This document shows, piece after piece, positions 1 through 7,362 of a DNA stretch of 18,486 nt. The stretch is from an uncultured bacterium. GTDB lineage: Bacteria > Patescibacteriota > Minisyncoccia > Phycocordibacterales > UBA9973. Every line of letters begins with the position of its first letter. Positions within the stretch are counted from its first letter, which is position 1. The translations under genes and the position numbers were made by a program. The stretch lies in contig CAIJZW010000056.1 of assembly GCA_903825265.1 (NCBI GenBank), forward strand, positions 1 to 18,486, given 5' to 3'. Under the pieces are notes generated by a model, which worked only from the letters and a program-made list of their open reading frames with translations, searched no databases and was not told where the DNA came from.

Positions 1-239
1 AAGAAGAATCAGAAGAGAAAGGTGAAGGAAGTGAATTCACAGACATCCTAAAGACTCGTATCGATACTTTGAAACTTTCTACTCGTACACTTAATGCTCT
101 TACAGATGCAAATATCCGCACTATCGGAGGAGTAGCTAGAAAGAAGAAGGAAGACCTACTTGAGATAGACGGTATCGGAGATAAGGGAATCCAAGAGATA
201 AAGAAAGTTCTTGGAGAATATAATATAACACTTAAATAA
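1..239 (+). CDS. rpoA: RNA polymerase alpha subunit, C-terminal end (partial)
   Basis: The gene enters from the left edge; the first complete codon is at base 3 and the stop is TAA at 237-239, leaving 78 visible residues. The stretch from LKLSTRTLNAL through IGGVARKKKEDLLEI to DGIGDKGIQEIKKVL is the alpha C-terminal domain, which contacts UP elements and activators. Its helix-hairpin-helix signature (GIGDKG) is visible. An acidic linker (EESEEKGEGSE) precedes the domain, as is usual between the two alpha domains. The gene is followed by rplQ after 22 bases, the classic rpoA-rplQ order. The family assignment is certain; the N-terminal domain lies outside the window. Confidence 0.95.
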   Translation, partial: EESEEKGEGSEFTDILKTRIDTLKLSTRTLNALTDANIRTIGGVARKKKEDLLEIDGIGDKGIQEIKKVLGEYNITLK

Positions 240-261
240 TTAGTAATAAGTAATAATACAT

Positions 262-615
262 ATGAGACACGGTAATAATGTAAGAAAATTTGGGAGAAAT
301 AAGAATCAGAGACATGCCTTAATGAAAGGTTTAATGTTGTCACTTATTGCACATGGTAGAATAGAAACTACAGAAGCAAAAGCAAAAGAACTTCGTCCTG
401 CTATTGAGAAATTAGTTACAAAAGCAAATGTTGGTACACTTGCTTCAAAAAGATTAGTTATATCACGTTTATATAATTTAACAGCAGAGGCTAATAAATT
501 AATCGATACCATTGCTCCAAAGTACAAAGGTCGTACTGGAGGCTACACACGAATCACTAAGCTTGGTGCTCGTGGTGGTGATGCAAGTAAAATGGCAGTA
601 ATTGAGTTTATATAA
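262..615 (+). CDS. rplQ: 50S ribosomal protein L17
   Basis: A 117-residue protein starting MRHGNNVRKFGRNKNQRHAL, the near-universal L17 opening (MRH, then LGR/FGR and R-HR-AL), with the LIxHGRIETTEAKAKELRP helix and the late TRITKLGARGGDASKMAVIEF segment. It is a large-subunit protein at the peptide exit side. Length is normal for bacterial L17. No Shine-Dalgarno is visible before the ATG; the upstream bases are AT-rich (taataataca), so translation probably depends on coupling with rpoA or on an unstructured start. It lies in one operon with rpoA, rplM and rpsI. Confidence 0.97.
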   Translation: MRHGNNVRKFGRNKNQRHALMKGLMLSLIAHGRIETTEAKAKELRPAIEKLVTKANVGTLASKRLVISRLYNLTAEANKLIDTIAPKYKGRTGGYTRITKLGARGGDASKMAVIEFI

Positions 616-620
616 TATTT

Positions 621-971
621 ATGACAAAAGTACACACAATTGACGCAGAAGGTAAAGTATTAGGACGTGTTGCAAGTGCTGCAGCAAAGGCTCTTATGGG
701 TAAAACATCAGCAGATTATACTGCTAACCAAGTTGCAGATGTTCGCGTTTATATAAAGAATGCTTCAAAAACAAAAATGTCTGAAAGAAGAATGAAAGAA
801 ACATTGCACGAAACTTATTCAGGTCAACCAGGAGGATTTAAGCTAAAAACTAACGAAAAGATTATAGATAAGAAAGGTTGGAATGGTCTTTATGAGCTTG
901 CTGTTTATGGAATGCTTCCATCTAATAAATTACGTCCTTTAATGATGAAACGTTTAACAATAACTGAATAA
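621..971 (+). CDS. rplM: 50S ribosomal protein L13 (short form)
   Basis: A 116-residue L13, about 25 residues shorter than the usual ~142. It begins directly at the core (VHTIDAEGKVLGRVASAAAKAL, matching the WYVVDATGKTLGRLA region) and ends after the AVYGMLPSNKLRPLMMKRL segment, which matches AVxGMLPKxxLGRxMxxKL. The usual N-terminal arm and the C-terminal tail with HNHxAQQP are missing. Trimmed ribosomal proteins are typical of Patescibacteria. The start lies 5 bases after the rplQ stop and the rpsI start is 3 bases after its stop, so the three are surely co-transcribed. No Shine-Dalgarno is seen. Confidence 0.95.
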   Translation: MTKVHTIDAEGKVLGRVASAAAKALMGKTSADYTANQVADVRVYIKNASKTKMSERRMKETLHETYSGQPGGFKLKTNEKIIDKKGWNGLYELAVYGMLPSNKLRPLMMKRLTITE

Positions 972-974
972 TAT

Positions 975-1385
975 ATGGTAGAAAAGAAAACAACAAAAGA
1001 ATATTTTAGAGCTATCGGTCGTCGTAAGACTGCTGTTGCTGTAGTTCGTTTATACAAAGCATCAAAAACTTCTTATACTGTAAATGGAAAAGATTTTACA
1101 GAATATTTCCCAACACCTGAATTAAAGAAAATCGTTACTGGTGCTTTTGAAACAGCTACTCCAGCTGAAAAGTTTGAAGTAGTAGTTACAACTAAAGGTG
1201 GAGGTTCACATGCTCAAGCAGAAGCTGTTCGTCATGGTATCTCACGTGCATTAGTACTCTTTGATGCTGAACTTCGTTCAAATCTAAAGAAAGCAAAAAT
1301 GCTTAAACGTGATCCTCGTGTTGTTGAAAGAAAGAAATTCGGACTTAAAAAAGCTCGCAAATCACCACAATGGAGTAAACGTTAA
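975..1385 (+). CDS. rpsI: 30S ribosomal protein S9
   Basis: A 136-residue protein with the S9 hallmarks: RAIGRRKTAVAVVRL near the N-terminus, the GGGSHAQAEAVRHGISRAL helix (usually GGGxxGQAxAxRHGIxRAL), DPRVVERKKFGLKKARKSPQWSKR, and the conserved C-terminal SKR that reaches the P-site tRNA. L13 and S9 are adjacent in most bacteria, which supports both calls. Length is normal. The stop is followed by a strong hairpin with a T-run, so this is the end of the rpoA-rplQ-rplM-rpsI unit. No Shine-Dalgarno is visible; the start is only 3 bases after the rplM stop. Confidence 0.97.
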   Translation: MVEKKTTKEYFRAIGRRKTAVAVVRLYKASKTSYTVNGKDFTEYFPTPELKKIVTGAFETATPAEKFEVVVTTKGGGSHAQAEAVRHGISRALVLFDAELRSNLKKAKMLKRDPRVVERKKFGLKKARKSPQWSKR

Positions 1386-1396
1386 TATTATTTTAG

Positions 1397-1429
1397 AAAA
1401 ATCAGACTTTGAAAAAAGTCTGATTTTTT
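1397..1429 (+). terminator. Rho-independent terminator after rpsI
   Basis: Perfect 14-bp stem, AAAAATCAGACTTT (1397-1410) with AAAGTCTGATTTTT (1415-1428), a GAAA tetraloop and a T-run. It ends the ribosomal-protein operon. The loop also holds the -35 box of the next promoter. Confidence 0.92.
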
Positions 1430-1436
1430 GTATACT
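1409..1436 (+). promoter_or_regulatory. Promoter of grpE, nested in the rpsI terminator
   Basis: TTGAAA at 1409-1414 and TATACT at 1431-1436 are separated by 16 bases. The expected start of transcription is about 1443, at or next to the grpE ATG (1444), so the transcript would be leaderless. The -35 box coincides with the hairpin loop and the -10 box directly follows the T-run. Confidence 0.65.
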
Positions 1437-1443
1437 AGCTATT

Positions 1444-2028
1444 ATGGATAATGAAGAAATAAAAAAAGAAAATAATGATGATTCTGTTGTATCAGATGTT
1501 ACCTATGTAGAAAGCACTGAAGATGGGGAAGAGTTACCAACTAAAGATATTACCAAGAAACTTCGTGAAGAAATAAAGACTTTGAGAAAAGAAAAAGAAG
1601 AGTATCTGACTGGGTGGCAGAGAGCAAAGGCTGATTATGTGAATCTTCAAAAAGATGAAGAGAATAAAAGAAAAGAGATTAAAAATTTCATCACTACTCA
1701 ACTAATAGAAGATTTACTTCCAGCTCTTGATAGTTTTGATATGGCTTTTTCTAATAAAGAAGCATGGGAGAAAGTAGATGCTAATTGGAGGAACGGTGTA
1801 GAATATATTCGCAATCAGTTTATAGTAGCTATTGAATCTTATGGTGTTTCAAAAATAGATGAAGTAGGAATTATTTTTGATCATAATTTACATGAAGCAA
1901 TAGAGACTGTTAAAATAGATGATTCATCGAAAGACCACACTATTGCTTCTATAACTCAATCTGGTTACAAGATAGGGGAAAAGGTTATTCGTCCAGCAAG
2001 AGTTAAGGTTTACGAATATAAAGAATAG
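1444..2028 (+). CDS. grpE: Nucleotide exchange factor GrpE
   Basis: GrpE releases ADP from DnaK in the DnaK-DnaJ-GrpE cycle in the cytoplasm. The open frame runs back to 1309, but that part overlaps rpsI and the terminator, so I start at ATG 1444 (MDNEEIKKEN), giving 194 residues. The protein has an acidic disordered N-terminus (about 1-40), a charged coiled coil (about 40-85, EEIKTLRKEKEEYLTGWQRAKADYVN), and the GrpE head with LIEDLLPALDSFDMAF, FDHNLHEAI and the closing GYKIGEKVIRPARVKV. Length is usual. No ribosome-binding site is needed if the transcript is leaderless, as the promoter position suggests. Unlike many genomes, grpE is separated from dnaK by an inverted regulator gene. Confidence 0.95.
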   Translation: MDNEEIKKENNDDSVVSDVTYVESTEDGEELPTKDITKKLREEIKTLRKEKEEYLTGWQRAKADYVNLQKDEENKRKEIKNFITTQLIEDLLPALDSFDMAFSNKEAWEKVDANWRNGVEYIRNQFIVAIESYGVSKIDEVGIIFDHNLHEAIETVKIDDSSKDHTIASITQSGYKIGEKVIRPARVKVYEYKE

Positions 2029-2043
2029 ATTTAAGTAGAGGTT

Positions 2044-2088
2044 TAAACAGGGGTTGGACCGCCACGTAAGCGGTCCAACCCCTGTTTA
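2044..2088. terminator. GC-rich bidirectional terminator between grpE and the regulator
   Basis: Perfect 19-bp stem: 2044-2062 pairs with 2070-2088 around a 7-base loop. The arms are unusually GC-rich (CAGGGGTTGGACCGC) for this AT-rich window, with A/T flanks on both sides so that either strand ends in T-rich sequence. It lies between two convergent genes and would terminate both. The strength and GC content also fit a dispersed palindromic repeat. Confidence 0.88.
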
Positions 2089-2090
2089 TT

Positions 2091-2636
2091 TTATTTACAA
2101 ATTTTAAAAAATTCTTTTTCTGTTTCTTTGTCTATTTTATCTGTTACGAGTATCATCATTTCTGTGGTGAGATTTAAATCATTTTTTATATTTGTAAATA
2201 GATGCTCATATGGATACATAGATATCCATACAGAATTTTTAATACAAATGAATCCTGCTTTTTTAAGTAGATAACGAAGAGCTTCTCTTTCTGATTTTCT
2301 TTCTTCTGAAATATCAAGAAGTATTATCCTCCAATATCCATCCCAAGAAGTAGAAACTAGGCTTGATTCACACTCAAGAGCTATATTATTAAGTTTTTGT
2401 TTTCCTTCTTTTGTAAGACGTAAGTATTGATTACGATCCGAATTAAATGCCTCTACAAGCCCATCTGAGAGGAGATTTTTAATGGAACGACTAATTGCAT
2501 ATCCTGCTTCATTATCAGCTTCATAGCTATTTATGATAGTTTTTTTGACATCTTTTTTTATAGAATCAATAGGAGAAACACCTTTATTTAAAAGGGTTTT
2601 TAGTATAACCTTTTGGATTGAAGGCTTTTTTAACAT
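2091..2636 (-). CDS. Winged-helix regulator with Cas2-like (PaaX-type) domain
   Basis: 181 residues in two parts. Residues about 1-90 look like a winged helix (AGYAISRSIKNLLSDGLVEAF, then YLRLTKEGKQKL, as in PaaX and other wHTH repressors). Residues about 98-178 read WDGYWRIILLDISEERKSER, then REALRYLLKKAGFICIKNSVWIS and a PYE motif, the ferredoxin-like domain shared by PaaX regulators and Cas2. Such proteins are common in Patescibacteria and are often mislabelled Cas2. No CRISPR repeats or other cas genes are present, so a Cas2 role is unlikely. It is transcribed away from dnaK, and a 12-bp-arm palindrome lies in the shared promoter region, consistent with autoregulation and control of dnaK. 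The true regulon is inference. Confidence 0.75.
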   Translation of the reverse strand: MLKKPSIQKVILKTLLNKGVSPIDSIKKDVKKTIINSYEADNEAGYAISRSIKNLLSDGLVEAFNSDRNQYLRLTKEGKQKLNNIALECESSLVSTSWDGYWRIILLDISEERKSEREALRYLLKKAGFICIKNSVWISMYPYEHLFTNIKNDLNLTTEMMILVTDKIDKETEKEFFKICK

Positions 2637-2667
2637 TTGATTATTATACTACTTTTTTATATATTAT

Positions 2668-2697
2668 ACAAGTATTTAGCGACCACTAAATACTTGT
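2668..2697. promoter_or_regulatory. Palindromic operator candidate between regulator and dnaK
   Basis: Perfect 12-bp arms, ACAAGTATTTAG (2668-2679) and CTAAATACTTGT (2686-2697), with a 6-base centre CGACCA. The right arm overlaps the dnaK -35 box (2694-2699) and the left arm touches a minus-strand TATAAT (2668-2663) that could serve the regulator gene. A dimer bound here would block both promoters. It does not match the CIRCE element (TTAGCACTC-N9-GAGTGCTAA) bound by HrcA. Confidence 0.7.
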
Positions 2698-2722
2698 CAA
2701 AATAAAAAGGTGAGTGTATACT
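2694..2722 (+). promoter_or_regulatory. Promoter of dnaK-dnaJ
   Basis: TTGTCA (2694-2699), 17-base spacer, TATACT (2717-2722). Predicted transcription start is near 2729, giving a leader of about 93 bases before the dnaK ATG at 2822, the longest leader I can infer in the window. Confidence 0.7.
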
Positions 2723-2769
2723 GTAAAAGTTAGTTTAAATTATTATCAAAATTATTATTAATAATACAA

Positions 2770-2810
2770 AAATTGCGTCGCGCTAAAAGGACGGTTGCGT
2801 GACATGATTT
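2770..2810 (+). promoter_or_regulatory. Foldable dnaK leader, possible RNA thermometer
   Basis: An imperfect helix can form: GTCGCGC (2777-2783) pairs with GCGTGAC (2797-2803), including one G-U. One mismatch lies below it, then the lower stem 2770-2775 with 2805-2810 (four A-U, two G-U). The apical loop carries AAAGGACGG, containing the only purine-rich Shine-Dalgarno-like motif of the leader, and the alternative ATG at 2804 falls in the helix. Regulatory function is inference. Confidence 0.4.
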
Positions 2811-2821
2811 CGCAAAATTAT

Positions 2822-4720
2822 ATGTCAAAAATTATAGGTATAGATTTGGGTACAACAAATAGTGCGGTTGCTATCATAGAAGGTGGTCAACCAAAAATTA
2901 TAGAAAATATAGAAGGTGCTCGTACAACTCCTTCCATTGTTGCGATTGCAAAGAATGGAGATCGTTTAGTTGGTCTTCTTGCAAAGCGTCAGGCTGTTAC
3001 AAATCCACAGAATACAATTTATGGAATAAAGCGTTTTATGGGTCATAATTTTGCTGATCCTGAAATACAGAAAACAAAAACAACTGCATCTTTTAAGATA
3101 GAAAATGGAACAGATGGTGGTGTAGAAGTTGGTATTGGTAATGAAATGAAACGTCCAGAAGAAATATCTGCTATGATTCTTTCAAAAATTAAAGCAGATG
3201 TAGAAGCAAAACTTGGTGAGAAAATAACAGAAGCTATTATTACTGTTCCTGCTTATTTTAATGATGCACAAAGAAAAGCAACAAAAGACGCAGGCGCAAT
3301 TGCTGGTCTTGATGTTAAGCGTATTATCAATGAGCCTACTGCTGCCGCTCTTGCTTATGGATTTAACACAAAGAAGAATGAAAAGATCGTAGTTTACGAT
3401 TTCGGAGGTGGAACATTCGATGTTTCTGTTCTTGAAGTTTCTGATGATGTTATTGAAGTTAAATCTACAGATGGAGACTCTCACATGGGGGGTCGTGATA
3501 TAGATCAGAAAATAATTAACTGGCTCGCAAACAATTTTAAAACAAAAACAGGCATAGATATTTCAAAAGATCCACTTGCTCTGCAACGTTTAGATGAAGC
3601 AGCTGAAAAAGCAAAAATTGAACTTTCTACTACCCCAGAAACTGAAATAAATATTCCGTTTATTACTTCAGGAGCAAATGGACCTGAGCACTTGGTAGAG
3701 AAAATGACTCGCGCAACTCTTGAATCTATTGCAGAAGAATATATTACTCGTTCTATAGAGATTACAAAGCGTGCAATGGAAGCTTCACCATTTAAAATAG
3801 ATGAAATTAATGAAATTATAATGGTTGGAGGTCAAACAAGAATGCCAAAAATAGTTGAAGAAGTTAAAAAATTATTTAATGGTAAAGAACCAAATCGTTC
3901 TATTAATCCAGATGAAGTTGTTGCATTAGGAGCAGCTGTTCAAGCTGGTGTCTTACAGGGAGATGTGAAAGATGTTCTTCTTCTTGATGTTATACCTCTA
4001 TCTCTTGGAATTGAAACATTAGGTGGAGTTTCTACAAAACTTGTTGAAAGGAATACTACAATTCCAAGTTCAAAATCACAAGTTTTTTCAACTGCAGCTG
4101 ATAATCAAACAAGTGTAGAAATTCATATTACTCAAGGAGAACGCCCTATGGCATCTGATAATAAATCTCTTGGACGTTTTGTTCTAGAAGGTATTCCACC
4201 ATCACCACGTGGTATTCCTCAAGTTGAAGTTACTTTTGACGTAGATGCAAATGGAATTTTAAATGTTAAAGCTATGGATAAGGCTTCAGGCAAAGTACAG
4301 TCTATTCGCATAGAAGCTTCATCTGGATTAACAGATGCAGATATAAAGAAGATGCAACAAGATGCTGAAATTCACGCAGAAGAAGATGCAAAAAAGAAAG
4401 AACTTGTAGATGTTAAAAACACAGCAGAAATGATTATCTTTACAGCAGAGAAGTCTATAAAAGATTATGGAGACAAAGTAGACGCAGGAATGAAAACTGA
4501 AATAGAATCAAAAATATCTACTCTTAAAACAGCAAAGGAAGGTTCTGATATGGAAGCTATAAAAAGAGCAACAGAAGATCTTTCAAATGAAATGTCTAAA
4601 ATTGGTGAAGCTATGAGTAAAGCAGGTGCAACACAAACTGAAGGATCAAATCCAACACCTGAATCTCAAGAACCTGAAATAAAAGATGCAGAAGTAAACG
4701 AAAAGCCAGAACAGAAATAG
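2822..4720 (+). CDS. dnaK: Chaperone protein DnaK (Hsp70)
   Basis: ATP-driven chaperone that binds exposed hydrophobic segments with DnaJ and GrpE. I start at ATG 2822 ([20 protein letters not shown], the family's standard opening), giving 632 residues. The frame also offers ATG 2804 and TTG 2795, and 2804 cannot be excluded because a weak AAAAGGA lies upstream. Visible motifs: phosphate-1 [41 protein letters not shown], phosphate-2 [21 protein letters not shown], then the substrate-binding domain ([40 protein letters not shown]). The lid ends in an acidic tail ([13 protein letters not shown]) instead of the usual EEVxD/K form. Likely co-transcribed with dnaJ, 7 bases downstream. Confidence 0.97.
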   Translation: MSKIIGIDLGTTNSAVAIIEGGQPKIIENIEGARTTPSIVAIAKNGDRLVGLLAKRQAVTNPQNTIYGIKRFMGHNFADPEIQKTKTTASFKIENGTDGGVEVGIGNEMKRPEEISAMILSKIKADVEAKLGEKITEAIITVPAYFNDAQRKATKDAGAIAGLDVKRIINEPTAAALAYGFNTKKNEKIVVYDFGGGTFDVSVLEVSDDVIEVKSTDGDSHMGGRDIDQKIINWLANNFKTKTGIDISKDPLALQRLDEAAEKAKIELSTTPETEINIPFITSGANGPEHLVEKMTRATLESIAEEYITRSIEITKRAMEASPFKIDEINEIIMVGGQTRMPKIVEEVKKLFNGKEPNRSINPDEVVALGAAVQAGVLQGDVKDVLLLDVIPLSLGIETLGGVSTKLVERNTTIPSSKSQVFSTAADNQTSVEIHITQGERPMASDNKSLGRFVLEGIPPSPRGIPQVEVTFDVDANGILNVKAMDKASGKVQSIRIEASSGLTDADIKKMQQDAEIHAEEDAKKKELVDVKNTAEMIIFTAEKSIKDYGDKVDAGMKTEIESKISTLKTAKEGSDMEAIKRATEDLSNEMSKIGEAMSKAGATQTEGSNPTPESQEPEIKDAEVNEKPEQK

Positions 4721-4727
4721 AAAAAAT

Positions 4728-5816
4728 ATGTCCAAAGATTATTACAAAACATTAGGTGTAGAAAAAAATGCATCAAAAGATGAAGTAAAGAAAGCTTTTC
4801 ATAAGCTTGCTCATAAATATCATCCAGATAAAAATAAAGGAGATGATACTAAGTTTAAAGAAGTAAATGAGGCGTATCAAGTTCTCTCTGATGACAAGAA
4901 AAGATCTTCTTATGATCAATTTGGAAATGCTGATGGACCACAAGGTTTCGGTGGCGGTTTTGGAGGAGGACAGGGAGGTTTTGGTGGTTTTGATTTTAAT
5001 GGACAAAATGGAATGGAATTTGATATGGGTGACCTCGGTGATATATTTGGAGACTTTTTTGGTGGTGGAATGGGGCGTAATAAACAAAAAACAAAAAAAG
5101 GTAGAGATATCTCAACCGAAATAAATTTATCTTTTAAAGAATCTATCTTTGGTGTTAATAAAACTATTGTTTTGAATAGGCAGTCTGCTTGTAATATTTG
5201 TAGTGGAACAGGGGCAAGAGTTGGAACAAAAATGAATACTTGTACTGTTTGTAATGGACAAGGTCAGGTTCGTGAAATGAAACGATCTATTCTTGGTAAC
5301 TTTGCTACAACCAAAGTTTGTGATAATTGTTCTGGAAGTGGTAAAATTCCTTCTGAAAAATGTAGTGAATGTCATGGAAATGGAGTTCTTAAGAAAAATG
5401 AAGATATAAGTATAAAAATTCCTGCAGGTATAAGTGATGGAGAATCTCTTCGTGTAAGAGGGAATGGAGAAGCTATTTTAGGTGGGACTACTGGTGATCT
5501 GTATATAAAAATGAACGTTAAATCACATCCAGTTTATACCCGTGAAGGGATCAATCTCATAATGAATCTAAAGATAAAACTCACTGATTCATTACTTGGG
5601 GTGGTTTATAGTTTAGATACTTTAGATGATAAAAAGATAGAAGTTAAAATTCCTGAAGGTATTAAACATGGTGAGATGCTTCGTGTTAGAGGTAGAGGAG
5701 TGCCTTATAATCATAGTTATGGTGATATTATTATCCGAATAGAAGTTATAACTCCAAGCAAACTAACACGTAAAACAAGAGAGCTAATTGAGAGTCTCAA
5801 AGAAGAAGGTTTATAA
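4728..5816 (+). CDS. dnaJ: Chaperone protein DnaJ (Hsp40, type I)
   Basis: Cochaperone that delivers substrates to DnaK and stimulates its ATPase. 362 residues in the full type I layout: J domain about 3-67 with the HPD motif in KYHPDKNKG; Gly/Phe linker about 70-125 ([15 protein letters not shown]); cysteine-rich domain about 155-225 with all four CxxCxGxG repeats ([32 protein letters not shown]), expected to bind two zinc ions; and the C-terminal substrate domain with [17 protein letters not shown] and [17 protein letters not shown]. Its start is 7 bases after dnaK, without a Shine-Dalgarno, so translation is probably coupled. No strong terminator follows; the next promoter begins within 6 bases of its stop. 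Confidence 0.97.
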   Translation: MSKDYYKTLGVEKNASKDEVKKAFHKLAHKYHPDKNKGDDTKFKEVNEAYQVLSDDKKRSSYDQFGNADGPQGFGGGFGGGQGGFGGFDFNGQNGMEFDMGDLGDIFGDFFGGGMGRNKQKTKKGRDISTEINLSFKESIFGVNKTIVLNRQSACNICSGTGARVGTKMNTCTVCNGQGQVREMKRSILGNFATTKVCDNCSGSGKIPSEKCSECHGNGVLKKNEDISIKIPAGISDGESLRVRGNGEAILGGTTGDLYIKMNVKSHPVYTREGINLIMNLKIKLTDSLLGVVYSLDTLDDKKIEVKIPEGIKHGEMLRVRGRGVPYNHSYGDIIIRIEVITPSKLTRKTRELIESLKEEGL

Positions 5817-5821
5817 TTTTC

Positions 5822-5849
5822 TTTACAAATTCGCTCATTTTGTTATGAT
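5822..5849 (+). promoter_or_regulatory. Promoter of the arginine decarboxylase gene
   Basis: TTTACA (5822-5827), 16-base spacer, TATGAT (5844-5849) with an extended -10 TG one base upstream (5841-5842). It starts just after the dnaJ stop. Expected transcript start is about 5856, leaving a leader of about 50 bases. Confidence 0.6.
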
Positions 5850-5873
5850 ATGTCGTATTACTATTATTTATTG

Positions 5874-5895
5874 CAGACGATCTAAAAATCGTTTG
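5874..5895 (+). promoter_or_regulatory. Leader hairpin before the arginine decarboxylase gene
   Basis: CAGACGAT (5874-5881) pairs with ATCGTTTG (5888-5895), eight pairs including one G-U, around the loop CTAAAA. It ends 10 bases before the ATG at 5906, where a stable fold could hinder ribosome entry. There is no T-run, so it is not a terminator. Function unknown. Confidence 0.35.
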
Positions 5896-5905
5896 ATATA
5901 AAGAA

Positions 5906-7282
5906 ATGACCAAACGTTCAATTGCTTCTAAAAAACTTTGGAAGCTCGGAATTAATGATTTCAATACTCAATATTTTGATTTCAATAAAGATGGAGATCT
6001 AATTGCCAAAGAAGGTAATAACGTTTACAATATCCGCTACTTAGCAGAAAAATTCGGTACATCTCTCGAAATACTCTTCCCTTATATTATTGAAGAAAGA
6101 GTGGAAGATCTACTTGACCTAGCTTCTTCTTTAATAAAGAAAATAAGTTATCAAGGAAAGTTTTTTTATCATTACCCGATGAAAAGTAATCAAACCAAAG
6201 AGGTTGTTATGGCCATGGTTGGTGAAGGAGCAAACATAGAAACATCTTCTTACAATGAATTATATATAATAAAGAAGATGCTAGAACAAGAATCATTTAA
6301 TGAAAAAATGAGGATTCTTTGTAATGGACCTAAAACAGATAAATATATTAACTTAATAGATGAGCTTCAACACAGAGGATTAAAAGTTGTTCCTATTATT
6401 GAAGGACCTAGTGAGTTAAGTACTTTTCAACTTTCTAAATATGATGTGGGAATAAGATTAGATATTCCAGTTAAATCAAAATCAAATTGGAATAAGCAAA
6501 TAGACCGTTTTGGTTTTAGTAGAAGTGAAATTCTAAAAATGTCTCAGTTTAAGAATTTAAAAATTCTTCATTATAGAATAGGTAAATTAGAAAAACCTTC
6601 TGATATTATAGAGTCAACAAAGTATGCATTAAATGTTTATTTTAAATTGAAAGAAAAAAATCCATCTCTAGATACTATCGATATTGGAGGAGGAATGCCA
6701 ATACCTTTTGAAAGAAATAAGAAATATTCTGTAGATAAAATTTTAGAAAAGCTTTTTGAACTTTTAAAGAAAGAGTCAGAGAAACGTGGATTGCCTCATC
6801 CAAATCTTATTTGCGAATGGGGAAGATTTATGGTGGCTCCTGCTCAAATTACAATTTTTAAAGTTATAGATACTAAAAATATAAACCATAAAGGAGTTGA
6901 TGCTAAAAAATGGTATGTAATAGATGGAAGTCTTATGAATGATCTTGTTGATACTTGGGCAATTGATCAGAAATGGTTTGTTGCTCCTGTAAATAATAGA
7001 CTTGATGGTAATTTAAATGATATTTGGATTTCTGGTTCTAGTTGCGACTCTGATGATATATACACAGGAATAGGTGATTCTATAACACTTCCAGATTATA
7101 ACTATAGTCCTAATGAACCGTTTTATTTAGTATTCTTTGATACTGGAGCATATCAAGATGCACTTGCTTCTCATCATTGTATGCTTTCATCTCCAATTAA
7201 ATTGATAGCTGAGAATGGGCATATTGTAGTAGCTCGTAAAAGAGAAACTCCAGAAGATGTGGGTAAAGAGTTTGGGTGGTGA
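5906..7282 (+). CDS. speA: Arginine decarboxylase, fold III, short form
   Basis: Predicted PLP enzyme converting arginine to agmatine, the entry to polyamines. 458 residues, against about 630-660 for classical SpeA. Family marks: YHYPMKSNQTKEVV with the likely Schiff-base Lys93 (SpeA YPIKVNQ), IETSSYNEL, LCNGPKTDKYI, the PLP-phosphate loop DIGGGMPI (Gly261-263), CEWGRFMVAPAQI (about 303-315, replacing ESGR), the dimer-interface cysteine in GSSCDSDDIYTGIGDSITLP (Cys380), and FDTGAYQDALASHHCML. The helical insertion and C-terminal part that make classical SpeA longer seem absent. It could in principle be another fold-III decarboxylase, but CDSDD and GAYQ with a ureohydrolase gene in the same locus favour arginine. 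Start chosen at ATG 5906; no Shine-Dalgarno. Confidence 0.8.
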   Translation: MTKRSIASKKLWKLGINDFNTQYFDFNKDGDLIAKEGNNVYNIRYLAEKFGTSLEILFPYIIEERVEDLLDLASSLIKKISYQGKFFYHYPMKSNQTKEVVMAMVGEGANIETSSYNELYIIKKMLEQESFNEKMRILCNGPKTDKYINLIDELQHRGLKVVPIIEGPSELSTFQLSKYDVGIRLDIPVKSKSNWNKQIDRFGFSRSEILKMSQFKNLKILHYRIGKLEKPSDIIESTKYALNVYFKLKEKNPSLDTIDIGGGMPIPFERNKKYSVDKILEKLFELLKKESEKRGLPHPNLICEWGRFMVAPAQITIFKVIDTKNINHKGVDAKKWYVIDGSLMNDLVDTWAIDQKWFVAPVNNRLDGNLNDIWISGSSCDSDDIYTGIGDSITLPDYNYSPNEPFYLVFFDTGAYQDALASHHCMLSSPIKLIAENGHIVVARKRETPEDVGKEFGW

Positions 7283-7300
7283 ATATAGTTATTAAAAAAT

Positions 7301-7328
7301 TTGACAAAAGAGATTCTTGTGATAAAAT
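7301..7328 (+). promoter_or_regulatory. Promoter of the radical SAM gene
   Basis: TTGACA (7301-7306), 16-base spacer, TAAAAT (7323-7328) with an extended -10 TG at 7320-7321. This is the best -35 match in the region. Transcription would start near 7335. Confidence 0.65.
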
Positions 7329-7338
7329 AAACAAGAAT
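7313..7338. promoter_or_regulatory. Operator-like dyad centred on the radical SAM -10 box
   Basis: Perfect 8-bp arms, ATTCTTGT (7313-7320) and ACAAGAAT (7331-7338), with a 10-base centre that contains the -10 box. The position suits a repressor or a MerR-type activator. No regulator gene is adjacent, so the partner is unknown. Confidence 0.45.
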
Positions 7339-7362
7339 TTTCACAGTTAAAAACTATATAAT

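Noticed and set aside
1309..1443. Longer GrpE frame starting at 1309
   Set aside because: It would overlap rpsI, the terminator and the promoter; residues before MDNEE do not resemble GrpE.
2091..2636. Calling the minus-strand regulator a CRISPR-associated Cas2
   Set aside because: The Cas2-like part is fused to an N-terminal winged helix as in PaaX, and there are no CRISPR repeats or other cas genes in the window.
2795..2821. TTG 2795 as dnaK start
   Set aside because: DnaK proteins begin at the [12 protein letters not shown] segment; the nine extra residues are not family-like and TTG is only 3 bases from the SD-like motif.
3182..3484. Minus-strand and other-frame ORFs inside dnaK, dnaJ, asd, lysC and others
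   Set aside because: They are antisense or shifted shadows of clearly conserved genes and have low-complexity, unrecognisable products.
5845..5901. 18-codon Arg-rich upstream ORF (MICRITIIYCRRSKNRLI) ending 4 bases before speA, a tempting arginine attenuator
   Set aside because: Its ATG lies inside the TATGAT -10 box of the best promoter, so it would not be in the transcript, and it has no ribosome-binding site.
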